A stretch of 50,392 nucleotides of DNA from contig JAMPFA010000010.1 of assembly GCA_023664725.1 (NCBI GenBank), positions 1-50,392 of the forward strand, written 5' to 3'. The notes under the pieces were generated by a model. The model worked only from the letters and a program-made list of their open reading frames with translations. It had not been told where the DNA came from and did not search any database. The translations under genes were made by a program, and so were the position numbers. The stretch comes from Roseburia sp. GTDB taxonomy: Bacteria > Bacillota > Clostridia > Lachnospirales > Lachnospiraceae. This document shows, piece by piece, positions 42,344 to 50,379 of this stretch; position 1 is the first letter of the stretch; each line of letters begins with the position of its first letter.

Positions 42344-42481
42344 TTATAAATGCATTAAATTCCTGAAAAGAAAAATCTCCTCCATGGACATTGTCCGGTA
42401 CACTTTTCGGAAATTCTTCATTTTATTTATATGCTTCCCATCTTCCTGATCCAGCCATCCGTACTGGATGTTTTCATGCAT
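42344..42481 (-). pseudogene. short coding-like remnant, possibly of a transglutaminase-like protein
   Basis: A 45-codon minus-strand frame from ATG 42481 reads MHENIQYGWLDQEDGKHINK, then MKNFRKVYRTMSMEEIF, and stops at 42344. It looks protein-like and recalls the leading part of transglutaminase-like proteins of Clostridia, but it has no binding site and is far too short. The rest of the 380-base gap 42309-42690 holds only the terminator at 42535. Confidence 0.3.
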
Positions 42482-42534
42482 CAATCAGTACCATTTTGAA
42501 ACTGATTCAAAGTTTTGTCAAGTAAGTAAACACA

Positions 42535-42563
42535 AAAATACCGCCGGGATTGTTTTCCCGGCG
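42535..42563 (-). terminator. terminator downstream of the 107-residue protein gene
   Basis: CGCCGGGA (42542-42549) and TCCCGGCG (42556-42563) form a perfect stem with a 6-base loop, followed on the minus strand by TATTTTTG. Confidence 0.8.
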
Positions 42564-42690
42564 ATACTTTCTTTCGCACTGCTGAACTCTGTATAGCAAC
42601 TTTTTCACTTCTTAGCAATACAAATCTTTCCAGGTTGATAACGGCTGTAAAGATATTTGTTCAAAATATTTCGCCATCTTCTTATAACTC

Positions 42691-43014
42691 TCAGAAGGTT
42701 TCTGCTCCATATTTTTCCACTACCACAGAATTTGCCTTTACCCTTAACCGATAACCATTTTCAAGGTCATACACGTCCCCCACGGAAATATTGATGCTGT
42801 TATCCAATGGATTGTAGCCTTTGCGCTGATATGCTTTATGGAGCCGGCTGGTAATTTCCCTTTCTCTACGCATGTCTTCAGATGTGAAATCTCCTCCTGT
42901 AGAAGCTTCCAGAATTCGTTCCCCGTTGAGATAGTAAAAGGAAGTGATCCCATCAACAATTTCTTTCGCCACCTCTGTAGAGAGGCTCCCTGTCTGGGGG
43001 TTATATATATGCAT
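42691..43014 (-). CDS. uncharacterised 107-residue protein
   Basis: A soluble protein starting MHIYNPQTGSLSTEVAKEIV, with a binding site GGGAGGG before the ATG. It contains DGITSFYYLNGERILEAST, a charged helix (MRREREITSRLHKAYQRKG) and a C-terminal beta segment (GDVYDLENGYRLRVKANS). No signal peptide, membrane helix or known motif. I do not recognise it. It lies behind the ECF sigma operon but is separated by a strong terminator, so it is a separate unit or is transcribed by read-through. Confidence 0.65.
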   Translation of the reverse strand: MHIYNPQTGSLSTEVAKEIVDGITSFYYLNGERILEASTGGDFTSEDMRREREITSRLHKAYQRKGYNPLDNSINISVGDVYDLENGYRLRVKANSVVVEKYGAETF

Positions 43015-43102
43015 ATGTCCCTCCCACTTTACGGATACTCATGCGATCCCTCCTTCTACATTCTTCCAGTAGCAAATTATTACTTTGCAGTGATCCTTCC
43101 AG

Positions 43103-43143
43103 AAAAAACGTCTGTCCCCAGTTAAAAAGGACAAACGTTTTTT
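43103..43143. terminator. terminator after the 398-residue protein gene
   Basis: AACGTCTGTCC (43107-43117) and GGACAAACGTT (43129-43139) pair over 11 positions with one wobble, with T runs on both strands. Confidence 0.85.
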
Positions 43144-43150
43144 CTTCACA

Positions 43151-44347
43151 TTACTCTCCGGATTCCTTCACGCCAATTCCATTTACCATATCGTCAATCT
43201 CCTTCTGCATCTCCCTTGCCATATTATCCTGAGCAATAGCCTGTAAAATCCGATTCACATCCTCTGGTGAAAACATCCCAATAGCCTTTGTCAGCTCCCC
43301 GAGATTGTCCCTGTTTACTTTCAGACATCCTCCATCAGCCAAAGGAACCGTTATTACATTTTTTTCGTCCGACACATCTCCAAGGGTAATCTGGTTTTTC
43401 TTGTAATCGCAGTAGAAAACCACTCCATTGTAAATAATCTCTCCATTATCATTCGCCAGATGGGAATAAGGCGCTTTTTCCCCCTCGAGCAATCTTTTAA
43501 AATCTCTGCCCCTTGCCGGCGCTTTCGTACCCTCCACTTCTTCCTCATCCTTGGCATCACTTGCATTGGCAAGGGCAGTTTTTTCCGTATCGCTGGACAA
43601 AAGTTCTTTTGCCTTGAGCTTGGCAATCCTCTCTCTGAGTTCCTCCTTGTAGGCATCCAGTGCGCCGTCCACTTCCGCAAGGAGTTTATCCCACTCTTCT
43701 ATGGAAAATTCTCCCCCTCCTGTCTGGATTTTTGGCGGCCCGTTTTTTACCCGCTCCTCCACAAATTCATAAAACTCCAGCAAAGCTTCCTCAAAAGTCT
43801 TCGGCTCTTTTGGCTCTTCCTCTGTAACCTCGGTAAATGTCCCGCCGTTTAACAATTCCCTTGTATTCTCCCAGCACTCCCTGGCCAAAAGCTCCACCGG
43901 ATTTGTGCTGTCCTCCGGGACTTTTAAGGGATTTACCATGTAGCCCTGCACGGTTCCGTCCTCGTTTGTCTGCTCAATGTAAACCTTGTGCTCATCTAAA
44001 ACGGTTTTTGCCTTTAAGGTGTAGCCGGAAACTGCATAGAGTTTCACCTGATCACTCTGGGCGTATGTAATATGCCTTGCCTCACATTCCATTGTAGATT
44101 CCATATGGATCCGTCCCGTATCGCTCACCGCAAGTTTGGTGGAAATTTTGCCGGAGTGGTAAGCCACCTGAACACTGCCTGTCTTTGTGCTCCTTTTCTC
44201 TCTCTCTTCATCCAGCTCTTTTGACGCTTCACCTAAATTACCCGCCACACCGCCAAAATCCTTTTCATTTTCCCTGGTCTTTCCCTTCTGGTAGCTGCCT
44301 GCTATTTTTTCCATAAAAGACTTGTTTCCAATTCCATGTAATGTCAT
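43151..44347 (-). CDS. uncharacterised protein encoded directly after the ECF sigma factor
   Basis: A 398-residue hydrophilic, acidic protein with no signal peptide or membrane helix. Visible parts: MTLHGIGNKSFMEKIAGSYQ at the start, a beta-rich middle (IHMESTMECEARHITYAQSD, GYTLKAKTVLDEHKVYIEQT), a helical segment FSIEEWDKLLAEVDGALDAY, and a C-terminal region ending in helices (MFSPEDVNRILQAIAQ). The segment resembles what I remember as DUF6033, but that is uncertain. It starts one base after the sigma gene. An anti-sigma role is possible, but the usual membrane anchor is lacking. Confidence 0.65.
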   Translation of the reverse strand: MTLHGIGNKSFMEKIAGSYQKGKTRENEKDFGGVAGNLGEASKELDEEREKRSTKTGSVQVAYHSGKISTKLAVSDTGRIHMESTMECEARHITYAQSDQVKLYAVSGYTLKAKTVLDEHKVYIEQTNEDGTVQGYMVNPLKVPEDSTNPVELLARECWENTRELLNGGTFTEVTEEEPKEPKTFEEALLEFYEFVEERVKNGPPKIQTGGGEFSIEEWDKLLAEVDGALDAYKEELRERIAKLKAKELLSSDTEKTALANASDAKDEEEVEGTKAPARGRDFKRLLEGEKAPYSHLANDNGEIIYNGVVFYCDYKKNQITLGDVSDEKNVITVPLADGGCLKVNRDNLGELTKAIGMFSPEDVNRILQAIAQDNMAREMQKEIDDMVNGIGVKESGE

Positions 44348-44348
44348 C

Positions 44349-44831
44349 TTACTTTTCCTCCTGCAATTTCTTTTTCAACATCTCCCTGCCCCGTTTCAGC
44401 CTGGTCTTCACCGTGTTCTCCGGCTCCTCGATGGCCTGGGCGATCTCCTTTATGGAGTAGTCCTCATAATAAAACAGATACAGGCAGATCCGGTACATAT
44501 GGGGAAGCTCCAAAAGAGTCCAAAGTGTCTCGTCCTTATCCACATAGGGATTTACATAACTGTTTTTATCCTCTATGGATAATTCTTCCATCCGTATGGT
44601 GCTGCTCCACCTGCTCTTTAACACATCCCGGCACAAATTTAAGGTGGTCCGTATCATCCATGCTTTCTCATGGTCTAAAGACGCAAACCCCGGCTGGTAC
44701 TTTAACAGGCGCAGGAACACTTCCTGCACCACATCCTCAGCATCTGATCTGGTTTTCATCTGTGTAAACGCTATCCGGTAGCACGGGGCATAATAAGTTT
44801 TAAAATAGTTTTCCAACTGTCTGTTAGTCAT
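44349..44831 (-). CDS. ECF-type RNA polymerase sigma factor
   Basis: A 160-residue alternative sigma factor. Region 2 (about 8-75) has RIAFTQMKTRSDAEDVVQEV, with the DAEDVVQEVFLRLL core that contacts polymerase and the -10, and AWMIRTTLNLCRDVLKSRW. Region 4 (about 105-155) is a helix-turn-helix with LYLFYYEDYSIKEIAQAIEE and TVKTRLKRGREMLKK for -35 recognition. AGAGGAAAA precedes the ATG. A sequence resembling a typical ECF promoter lies 25 to 50 bases upstream, suggesting autoregulation. No membrane anti-sigma gene is adjacent. Confidence 0.92.
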   Translation of the reverse strand: MTNRQLENYFKTYYAPCYRIAFTQMKTRSDAEDVVQEVFLRLLKYQPGFASLDHEKAWMIRTTLNLCRDVLKSRWSSTIRMEELSIEDKNSYVNPYVDKDETLWTLLELPHMYRICLYLFYYEDYSIKEIAQAIEEPENTVKTRLKRGREMLKKKLQEEK

Positions 44832-44856
44832 AACTTATTTTCCTCTCTACTATTAA

Positions 44857-44883
44857 TACGAATTAGAAGGCAAAAAAGTTTCA
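44857..44883 (-). promoter_or_regulatory. ECF-type promoter of the sigma operon
   Basis: Minus-strand TGAAAC (44878-44883), 17 bases, then CGTA (44857-44860). This matches the sigma-W-like pattern TGAAAC-N16-CGTA apart from one extra spacer base. It overlaps the -35 of the divergent transporter promoter. Confidence 0.6.
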
Positions 44884-44908
44884 CCAATCACAATTTTTTT
44901 GCTATACT
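44880..44908 (+). promoter_or_regulatory. predicted promoter of the EamA transporter gene
   Basis: TTCACC (44880-44885) and TATACT (44903-44908), spacer 17, with an extended -10 TG. Confidence 0.5.
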
Positions 44909-44915
44909 ATATTTG

Positions 44916-44947
44916 TGGGATTTTTTGTTTCTAAAATCCCAAATTTT
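44916..44947 (+). terminator. terminator-like hairpin in the EamA leader
   Basis: TGGGATTTT (44916-44924) and AAAATCCCA (44933-44941) form a perfect 9-bp stem followed by AATTTTT. It sits between promoter and start codon and so could attenuate transcription. No competing structure is obvious. Confidence 0.45.
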
Positions 44948-44965
44948 TCATAAAGGTGATAGATC

Positions 44966-45826
44966 ATGCAGCAGACAAAAAACACAACAAAAGGGATCCT
45001 CTCTGTCATAGGCGCAGGGTTCTTCTTTGCCCTGATGACATTTTTCGTCCGGCTCTCCGGCGACTTACCCACAATGGAAAAAGCTTTTTTTAGAAACGCC
45101 GTGGCGGCCCTTGTCTCCGTCGTCATGCTCTCCAAAAGCAGCGAAGGATTTTTCATAAAAAAACAAAGCCTTCCATCCCTGTTTTTCCGCAGCTTTTTTG
45201 GAACGGCAGGCTTAATCTGCAACTTTTACGCCATTGACAGGTTAAATATCTCCGATGCCAACATGTTAAATAAGCTCTCTCCCTTTTTTGCCATCATCGC
45301 CTCCTACTTTATCTTAAAGGAGAAGGCTTCCGTGAAAGAGTGGATCGCAGTTATCACAGCATTTATTGGAGCGCTTTTTATCATCAAGCCCTCCTTTGAG
45401 CTGACCTCTGTCTATGCGCTGATCGGCGCCCTTGGGGGACTTGGCGCCGGGCTTGCCTACACCTTTGTGCGGAAACTTGGAAAAATGGGGGAACGCGGGC
45501 CTATTATCGTCATGTTTTTCTCCCTCTTCTCCTGCTTTGTCACCCTTCCGGGGCTTATCCTGCAATTTAAGCCTATGAGCAAGGTCCAGTTTATCATTCT
45601 TCTTCTGGCAGGTATCTCCGCCACCGGAGGACAGCTCTGCATCACCCGCGCCTACACCTTCGCCCCGGCAAAAGAAATCTCTGTATTTGATTATACCCAG
45701 GTGATCTTTGCCGCAGTCCTTGGATTTTTCTTTTTTGACCAGATACCGGATATTTACAGTGTAATTGGCTATGTGATCATTATTGGCTGCGCCATCTACA
45801 AGTGGATGTTGGGGAAAAAGGAATGA
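44966..45826 (+). CDS. EamA/DMT family transporter
   Basis: A 286-residue membrane protein with ten predicted helices made of two EamA repeats. Each repeat ends in a typical segment: SPFFAIIASYFILKEKASVKEW in repeat one (as SPFFAIIASYFILKEK) and YTQVIFAAVLGFFFFDQIPD in repeat two. Members export metabolites such as amino acids or purines; the substrate is not predictable. AAAGGTG precedes the ATG. Divergent from the ECF sigma gene with overlapping promoters. Confidence 0.9.
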   Translation: MQQTKNTTKGILSVIGAGFFFALMTFFVRLSGDLPTMEKAFFRNAVAALVSVVMLSKSSEGFFIKKQSLPSLFFRSFFGTAGLICNFYAIDRLNISDANMLNKLSPFFAIIASYFILKEKASVKEWIAVITAFIGALFIIKPSFELTSVYALIGALGGLGAGLAYTFVRKLGKMGERGPIIVMFFSLFSCFVTLPGLILQFKPMSKVQFIILLLAGISATGGQLCITRAYTFAPAKEISVFDYTQVIFAAVLGFFFFDQIPDIYSVIGYVIIIGCAIYKWMLGKKE

Positions 45827-45874
45827 CGTATGTATCACCTGTCCGATCAGGCAGACACATGCATTCGTTATTTT

Positions 45875-47167
45875 TTAACAGCTCTTTAATTCGGTGATCA
45901 GGGATGTTGTCCCCAAGATACAGATGCAGTCTGCCCCCTGCTTTTTCGCACAGGCGAGAGCATTTTTTGCCCCTTCCACATACAAGATTTCTCCCAACTC
46001 TTCCCTTGCTTTTATGGCCTGATTTTCGGAAAAATGATAATGGTGATTTCCTGTGGAGGTAAACACCATAATGTCTACTGCTTCTTTCATAAGAGACGCC
46101 ACCCCGATATAATCCTTATCCTCCGGTATAGCCAAGATCACCGCCAGCTTTCTGTGGGGAATCCGGGAAATCACTTCTTTTACCATGGGAACTGTCTGAC
46201 GGTTGATGCAGGCGTCCAGCAGAGTAATAGGATTCCTGTCGATCAGCTCCATCCTCCCGGGATAGTCTATGGTCTGCAAAAACTCTTTCATCTCGTTTTC
46301 CCTTAAGTCTCCGCAGATTTCCTCTCCCAGAGCCAGGCTCAGGGCACAGTTTTCTCCCTGATGGGTTCCAAGGAGAGGGATTTTTATGTCGGAGTACCGC
46401 TTTTTTTCCGTAACCACATCAAACTTCATGCCCTCTTCGGTAAAATCAATATTTTCGCTGAAAAAATCCTTTCCGTACTGCCTGACTTCCACGTCACATT
46501 CCCTTGCCCGTTCCAAAAAAATACGGCGGACACTTTCTGGCTGCTCTGCCAGAAACACACTTTTTTGCCCTGGCTGTATCACCCTGCTTTTATCCCTGGC
46601 AATGTCCTCTATGGTCTTTCCAAGCTCCCTGGTGTGCTCCGCAAATATAGGTAAAACGACGCCAAAATCATGGGTTACATTCCTTGTGTCGTCATAGCGG
46701 ACGCCCTTGCCGCACTCCAACACATGAAGATCTGTCCCCTCCTCACAAAACCAGCAAAAAGCCAGTGCCAGAATGATTCCCACAGGGCTTACATACTCTC
46801 CCTGTTTTGTCTGTATCTCTCGGATCTCCCCCTCCAGTTTATTTGCCAACTCCACCAATTTTTCATCGGGAATCCTCATTTTATCCACCCGGATCCGCTC
46901 ACAGAAATCTGTGATATGGGGGCTTGTGACAAGTCCGGTTTTTCTTCCCTGGGACTGTAAGACCAAGGAGAGCATATGGCTTACAGAGCCTTTCCCCTTG
47001 CTGCCTGTGACCACAATATTTGTCCCAAATGACAAATCCTCTAAAAGCTTTTTGGTAAGCCCCGGATTTCTCTTTTTAGAATCCGGGGCGCTGTATTTTT
47101 GATAAGGCTGCGCCTTTAAGTAAGACTCATAGATAAAATCTATGGCCTCCTGTTTTGTCCGAAACAT
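45875..47167 (-). CDS. FolC-like Mur ligase family protein
   Basis: ATP-dependent amide-bond ligase related to folylpolyglutamate synthase, 430 residues from ATG 47167 (GGAAAGGAAG upstream). The P-loop is VTGSKGKGSVSHMLSLVL, followed by SPHITDFCERIRVD, Mg-binding HTRELGKTIEDIARDK, GTHQGENCALSLAL and the C-terminal RMELIDRNPITLLDAC. FolC normally has a glycine-rich EVGLGGRLDATN-like segment; here it reads LECGKGVRYDDTRNV, so the substrate may not be folate. It overlaps the VanZ-like gene by 28 bases. Possible role: a ligase acting with the RimK-like protein of the same operon. Confidence 0.8.
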   Translation of the reverse strand: MFRTKQEAIDFIYESYLKAQPYQKYSAPDSKKRNPGLTKKLLEDLSFGTNIVVTGSKGKGSVSHMLSLVLQSQGRKTGLVTSPHITDFCERIRVDKMRIPDEKLVELANKLEGEIREIQTKQGEYVSPVGIILALAFCWFCEEGTDLHVLECGKGVRYDDTRNVTHDFGVVLPIFAEHTRELGKTIEDIARDKSRVIQPGQKSVFLAEQPESVRRIFLERARECDVEVRQYGKDFFSENIDFTEEGMKFDVVTEKKRYSDIKIPLLGTHQGENCALSLALGEEICGDLRENEMKEFLQTIDYPGRMELIDRNPITLLDACINRQTVPMVKEVISRIPHRKLAVILAIPEDKDYIGVASLMKEAVDIMVFTSTGNHHYHFSENQAIKAREELGEILYVEGAKNALACAKKQGADCICILGTTSLITELKSC

Positions 47168-47730
47168 CTCAGAACTTCCTTTCCATGCATATATATCCAC
47201 GCTCCCAGAAATCCTCCCAGGAAATTTAAGATCACATCATCCACATCCACTGTCCGACCAACAAAAATCTGTGATGTCTCAATGCATACCGGAAGCAACA
47301 GGGACAATGCAGCCATCTTTGACAGGGAGCGGAATTTTTCCCACAAAAAAGGCAGGGAAAATCCCCAGGGAAGAAACATGATAATGTTGCCTATAATGTT
47401 GATCAAAAAACGGTCTAGGCTCATATGATAAAAACATTCCCGGATGGTGCGAAAAGGAATGAGATTTATTTTTTCCCCCTTCAAGATTCTTGCCGCCCCC
47501 TGAGAAAAGAAATCTGCTTTTGGGCGCAATCCGTCAAAGAGAGTGAAAAACAGCAGAACCGCTAGAAAGGAAAAAAACAGCGCCATCACCGTTTCCCGAA
47601 GCCAAAACCCGCTGCCCTCTCCTTTGCCTCCTTTTCGCACTTTTACCACAAATCTCCGAAGAATGATGTAAACCGGAAGCACAGCGAGCAATAATAAAAA
47701 TAATCGTTTGATATAATCTGCCGTCATCAT
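47140..47730 (-). CDS. VanZ-like family membrane protein
   Basis: A 196-residue membrane protein with five predicted helices. VanZ-family landmarks are FFTLFDGLRP, NLIPFRTIRECF, NIIGNIIMFLPWGFSLPFLW, ETSQIFVGRTVDVDDVILNF and GGFLGAWIYM. VanZ confers low-level teicoplanin resistance in enterococci, but most relatives have no known role. The start directly follows the stop of the ATP-grasp gene (TAAATGATG; ATG at 47730 or 47727), so they are coupled. Confidence 0.88.
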   Translation of the reverse strand: MMTADYIKRLFLLLLAVLPVYIILRRFVVKVRKGGKGEGSGFWLRETVMALFFSFLAVLLFFTLFDGLRPKADFFSQGAARILKGEKINLIPFRTIRECFYHMSLDRFLINIIGNIIMFLPWGFSLPFLWEKFRSLSKMAALSLLLPVCIETSQIFVGRTVDVDDVILNFLGGFLGAWIYMHGKEVLRCFGQNRRP

Positions 47731-48567
47731 TTAATTCCCCACATGCCCTATGATCTTTCCCGCCACATTCACCCCTGTGGCTCTCTCCATTCCTTCAATT
47801 CCCGGGGTCACGTTGATTTCACAAAATACATAGTCTTCCTCTCCAAAAAGCAGATCCACTCCCAAAAGTTCCAGCTCTGTTTTCTTATAGATTTCCCTTC
47901 CGATTTCCCGTATCCTGTGGTCGATCTCATATTTTTCCACACTGCCCCCCAGGGCAAAATTTGCCCGAAAACCCTCTTTTGCCTGGCGTTTCATACAGGC
48001 GGCCACTTCCCCCTGTATCATAAAAAAACGCACATCCTTTCCGTAACTGTTTTTTACAAATTCCTGATACAGCAGTTCCTCTTCCCCGTGTTTTTTTCTT
48101 ATTTTCTCGTACTCTTCTTTATCCGAGATCAGATACACTTCCCGCCCCTGGGAACTCAAAAGCCCTTTTGCCACAAAGGGCACTCCCAGGAAATCTGCAA
48201 TCTCTTCGTAAGAAATCCCCGGCCTGCCCAAAATGTATCCCGGAAAACAAAGGCTTCCCCCTGCCAGTGCCAAAAGTTCATTGGCTTTATTAACAAAACG
48301 GTTGAGCCCTTCCAGCTTGTTGTACTGCTGTTTTGCCAGCCCGTTGATGCAGTCTTTTATCACGCCGTATTTGCAGCGGTTTATGACAAAGTCTGCTTCG
48401 TTTAAGGGCCGTCCCAGATGAAACAGCGCACCGTTTTTTAAAGTCACATCCTCCACTCCCACAACAGACAGATCTATATTTGCGGACTTTGCCTCCGCTA
48501 AAAGTCTGGTGGTTGTGTAGGCACTGCCCATGTTGGTGTATTTTTCAATCAGGTAACCTTTCATCAT
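47731..48567 (-). CDS. RimK-like ATP-grasp ligase
   Basis: A 278-residue ATP-grasp enzyme of the RimK/LysX type, which joins an amino acid to a carboxylate through an acyl phosphate. The N-terminal pre-ATP-grasp domain is followed by the ATP-grasp fold (about 95-278), with the substrate/ATP-binding stretch DVRFFMIQGEVAACMKRQA, FRANFALGGSVE, LLGVDLLFGEEDYVFCEINV and TPGIEGMERATGVNVAGKI. These match RimK's EVNASPGLEG region closely. GAGGAG precedes the ATG, which immediately follows the aldolase stop. The substrate is unknown. Confidence 0.85.
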   Translation of the reverse strand: MMKGYLIEKYTNMGSAYTTTRLLAEAKSANIDLSVVGVEDVTLKNGALFHLGRPLNEADFVINRCKYGVIKDCINGLAKQQYNKLEGLNRFVNKANELLALAGGSLCFPGYILGRPGISYEEIADFLGVPFVAKGLLSSQGREVYLISDKEEYEKIRKKHGEEELLYQEFVKNSYGKDVRFFMIQGEVAACMKRQAKEGFRANFALGGSVEKYEIDHRIREIGREIYKKTELELLGVDLLFGEEDYVFCEINVTPGIEGMERATGVNVAGKIIGHVGN

Positions 48568-49590
48568 TTAGAAACTCCTCAGAAGCTCCCGCACATCCTC
48601 TTCCTCTGTGGCCCAGCTTGTGGCAAACCGCACCACTGTATGGCTTTCATCCAAGGCTTCCCAGAAACTGAAGGAAACCTTTTCCCGCAATTCCTCCAGC
48701 TTCTTGTTTTCCAGGATCACAAACAACTGATTGGTGGGCGAATCTATGTAAAAAGAATATCCCTTCTCTTCCAGCCCCTTCCGAAGCAATGCCGCTGTTC
48801 TAATACCGTTTTCCCCGCACTTTTGATACAGCTCACCCGTAAACAAAACGTCAAACTGTATCCCCAGCATCCACCCCTTGGCCAGCAGTGCCCCGCTCTG
48901 CTTAACAATGGTAAAAAAGTCCTCCGTCAAATGTCTGGGAAAGACAACCGCCTCCCCAAACATCGCACCAACCTTTGTCCCGCCGATATAAAAGGCATCA
49001 CAGTTTTTTGCAATATCCTTTAGCGTCACATCTGTATGTTTCGCCGCCAGCCCATACCCAAGCCTGGCTCCATCCAGATAGAGGGGAATCTTAAACTCAC
49101 GGCACACTTCCCCAAGCTGTTCCAATTCTTTTTTTGTATAAAGCGTCCCGTACTCTGTGGGATGGGAAATATACGCCATCCCCGGTTTTACCATATGGGC
49201 ATGATTTTCATCCCCATAAAACTGTTCCAGATACGCTTTTACCTTGCAGGCATCCAGTTTTCCCTCCCTGTTTTGTATGGTGATGACCTTGTGCCCGCCG
49301 GCTTCTACCGCACCTGCCTCATGGGTGCTGATGTGACCGGAATCCGCCGCAAGCACTCCCTCATAGGGGCGCAGCAATCCACGGATTAGTGTTGCGTTGG
49401 TCTGAGTTCCCCCCACCAGAAAATATACCTCCGCCTCCGGGCATCCACAGGCCGCTCTTATTTTTTCCCTTGCAGATTCACAGATCTCATCTGTTCCGTA
49501 TCCCGAATGCTTATCACGATTCGTCTCAGAAAGTCTCTTTAAAATATCCGGGTGTGCCCCCTCCATATAGTCACTGTCAAAATGCAGCAT
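48568..49590 (-). CDS. ltaE: low-specificity threonine aldolase (beta-eliminating lyase family)
   Basis: PLP-dependent enzyme of fold type I that splits L-threonine or allo-threonine into glycine and acetaldehyde, or acts on related beta-hydroxy amino acids. The 340 residues start at ATG 49590 (GTCAGGAGG upstream; an upstream in-frame ATG lacks one). Family motifs: FDSDYMEGAHPDIL, FLVGGTQTNAT, DSGHISTHEAGAVEAGGHK, LYLDGARLGYGLA and the PLP lysine in YIGGTKVGAMFGEA. First gene of a four-gene operon with the two ligases, so its product could feed them. Confidence 0.88.
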   Translation of the reverse strand: MLHFDSDYMEGAHPDILKRLSETNRDKHSGYGTDEICESAREKIRAACGCPEAEVYFLVGGTQTNATLIRGLLRPYEGVLAADSGHISTHEAGAVEAGGHKVITIQNREGKLDACKVKAYLEQFYGDENHAHMVKPGMAYISHPTEYGTLYTKKELEQLGEVCREFKIPLYLDGARLGYGLAAKHTDVTLKDIAKNCDAFYIGGTKVGAMFGEAVVFPRHLTEDFFTIVKQSGALLAKGWMLGIQFDVLFTGELYQKCGENGIRTAALLRKGLEEKGYSFYIDSPTNQLFVILENKKLEELREKVSFSFWEALDESHTVVRFATSWATEEEDVRELLRSF

Positions 49591-49649
49591 ATCTTTTCCT
49601 CCTGACTTACATTGTAATTTTATCTGTGCTTGCCAAAAAACCATTTCCC

Positions 49650-49667
49650 ATTATATCGGGATATAAT
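49650..49667. other. symmetrical AT-rich palindrome upstream of the aldolase operon
   Basis: ATTATATC and GATATAAT form a perfect 8-bp inverted repeat with a 2-base spacer. It supplies a TATAAT on each strand and may be the -10 of the aldolase operon, though a clear -35 is missing, or an operator. Confidence 0.4.
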
Positions 49668-49862
49668 AACGGCAAACTTTAAAAGATGATCATCCACGGT
49701 TTCATAAAATTTTACTTCCGTATTTTTCTCCTGTGTTACAAAACAGCTCTTTCAAATACCAACAATGATTATATCATATGGCGGCAAAAAAATATAGGAA
49801 CAAAAACAGTCCCTGAAATCTCTATACTTAGTATTCGTTGTACTCGCATGGTATTTTTATAC

Positions 49863-49891
49863 TTGACAAGTAACAGTGTTTATTTTAGAAT
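49863..49891 (+). promoter_or_regulatory. predicted promoter ahead of the Uma2 remnant
   Basis: Consensus TTGACA (49863-49868) and TAGAAT (49886-49891), spacer 17. The rest of 49591-50012 holds no gene, only a 29-codon coding-like stretch at 49904-49993 (EKLAMRADKNIELAPFWNKL) with no proper start. Confidence 0.6.
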
Positions 49892-50012
49892 ACCAAAAAG
49901 TAGTTGGATAATTTGACTTTTTTAGAAAAATTGGCTATGAGAGCTGATAAAAATATTGAACTTGCCCCATTTTGGAACAAGTTGAAATTTTAAGGAAAGT
50001 GAGGAATCACCT

Positions 50013-50379
50013 ATGCCACTACCACAGGAAAAAATCTACACAGTTGAAGATATATATGCCCTGCCTGATGGACAGAGGGCTGAACTCATTGACGGACAGA
50101 TTTATGACATGACTCCGCCAACCACTATACACCAAAGAATCGTTCATCTCTTAGCATGGCAATCGAAAATTATCTCCACGTTAAAAAGTGCAACTGCAAA
50201 GTGTTCTCTGCACCCTTTGCGGTGTTAGAGAGTACTGGATTGTGAATCCTCAGAAAAAAGCCGTCACAGTATTTGATTTTGAAGGAAATGAAAAATCAAC
50301 CCAATACAGTTTTGATGATGATGTTCCTGTATGCATCTATGATGATTTAGTCATCAATATTACAGTTTTGATTTCATAA
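50013..50379 (+). pseudogene. broken Uma2 (DUF820) family nuclease-like gene
   Basis: Starts with AAGTGAGG and ATG at 50013, reading MPLPQEKIYTVEDIYALPDG and RAELIDGQIYDMTPPTTIHQ as in Uma2 proteins. A frameshift near 50148-50162 moves the next part (MAIENYLHVKKCNCKVFSAP) to another frame. An internal deletion at about 50215-50225 then joins PFAV directly to GVREYWIVNPQKKAVTVFDF, back near a usual C-terminus. About 60 residues including the PD-(D/E)XK catalytic core are missing. Ends at 50379. Not functional. Confidence 0.85.

Noticed and set aside
42601..42690. 21-codon frame (MAKYFEQISLQPLSTWKDLYC-like, split) behind the 107-residue gene
   Set aside because: Too short, weak initiation site and no family; could equally be 3' untranslated sequence before the terminator.
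45314..45838. 174-codon minus-strand frame opposite the EamA transporter gene
   Set aside because: It is the antisense shadow of a clear ten-helix transporter; composition is highly charged and unlike any known family.
49686..49916. 76-codon plus-strand frame after the aldolase operon
   Set aside because: No binding site, irregular composition and it spans the TTGACA/TAGAAT promoter; taken as chance.
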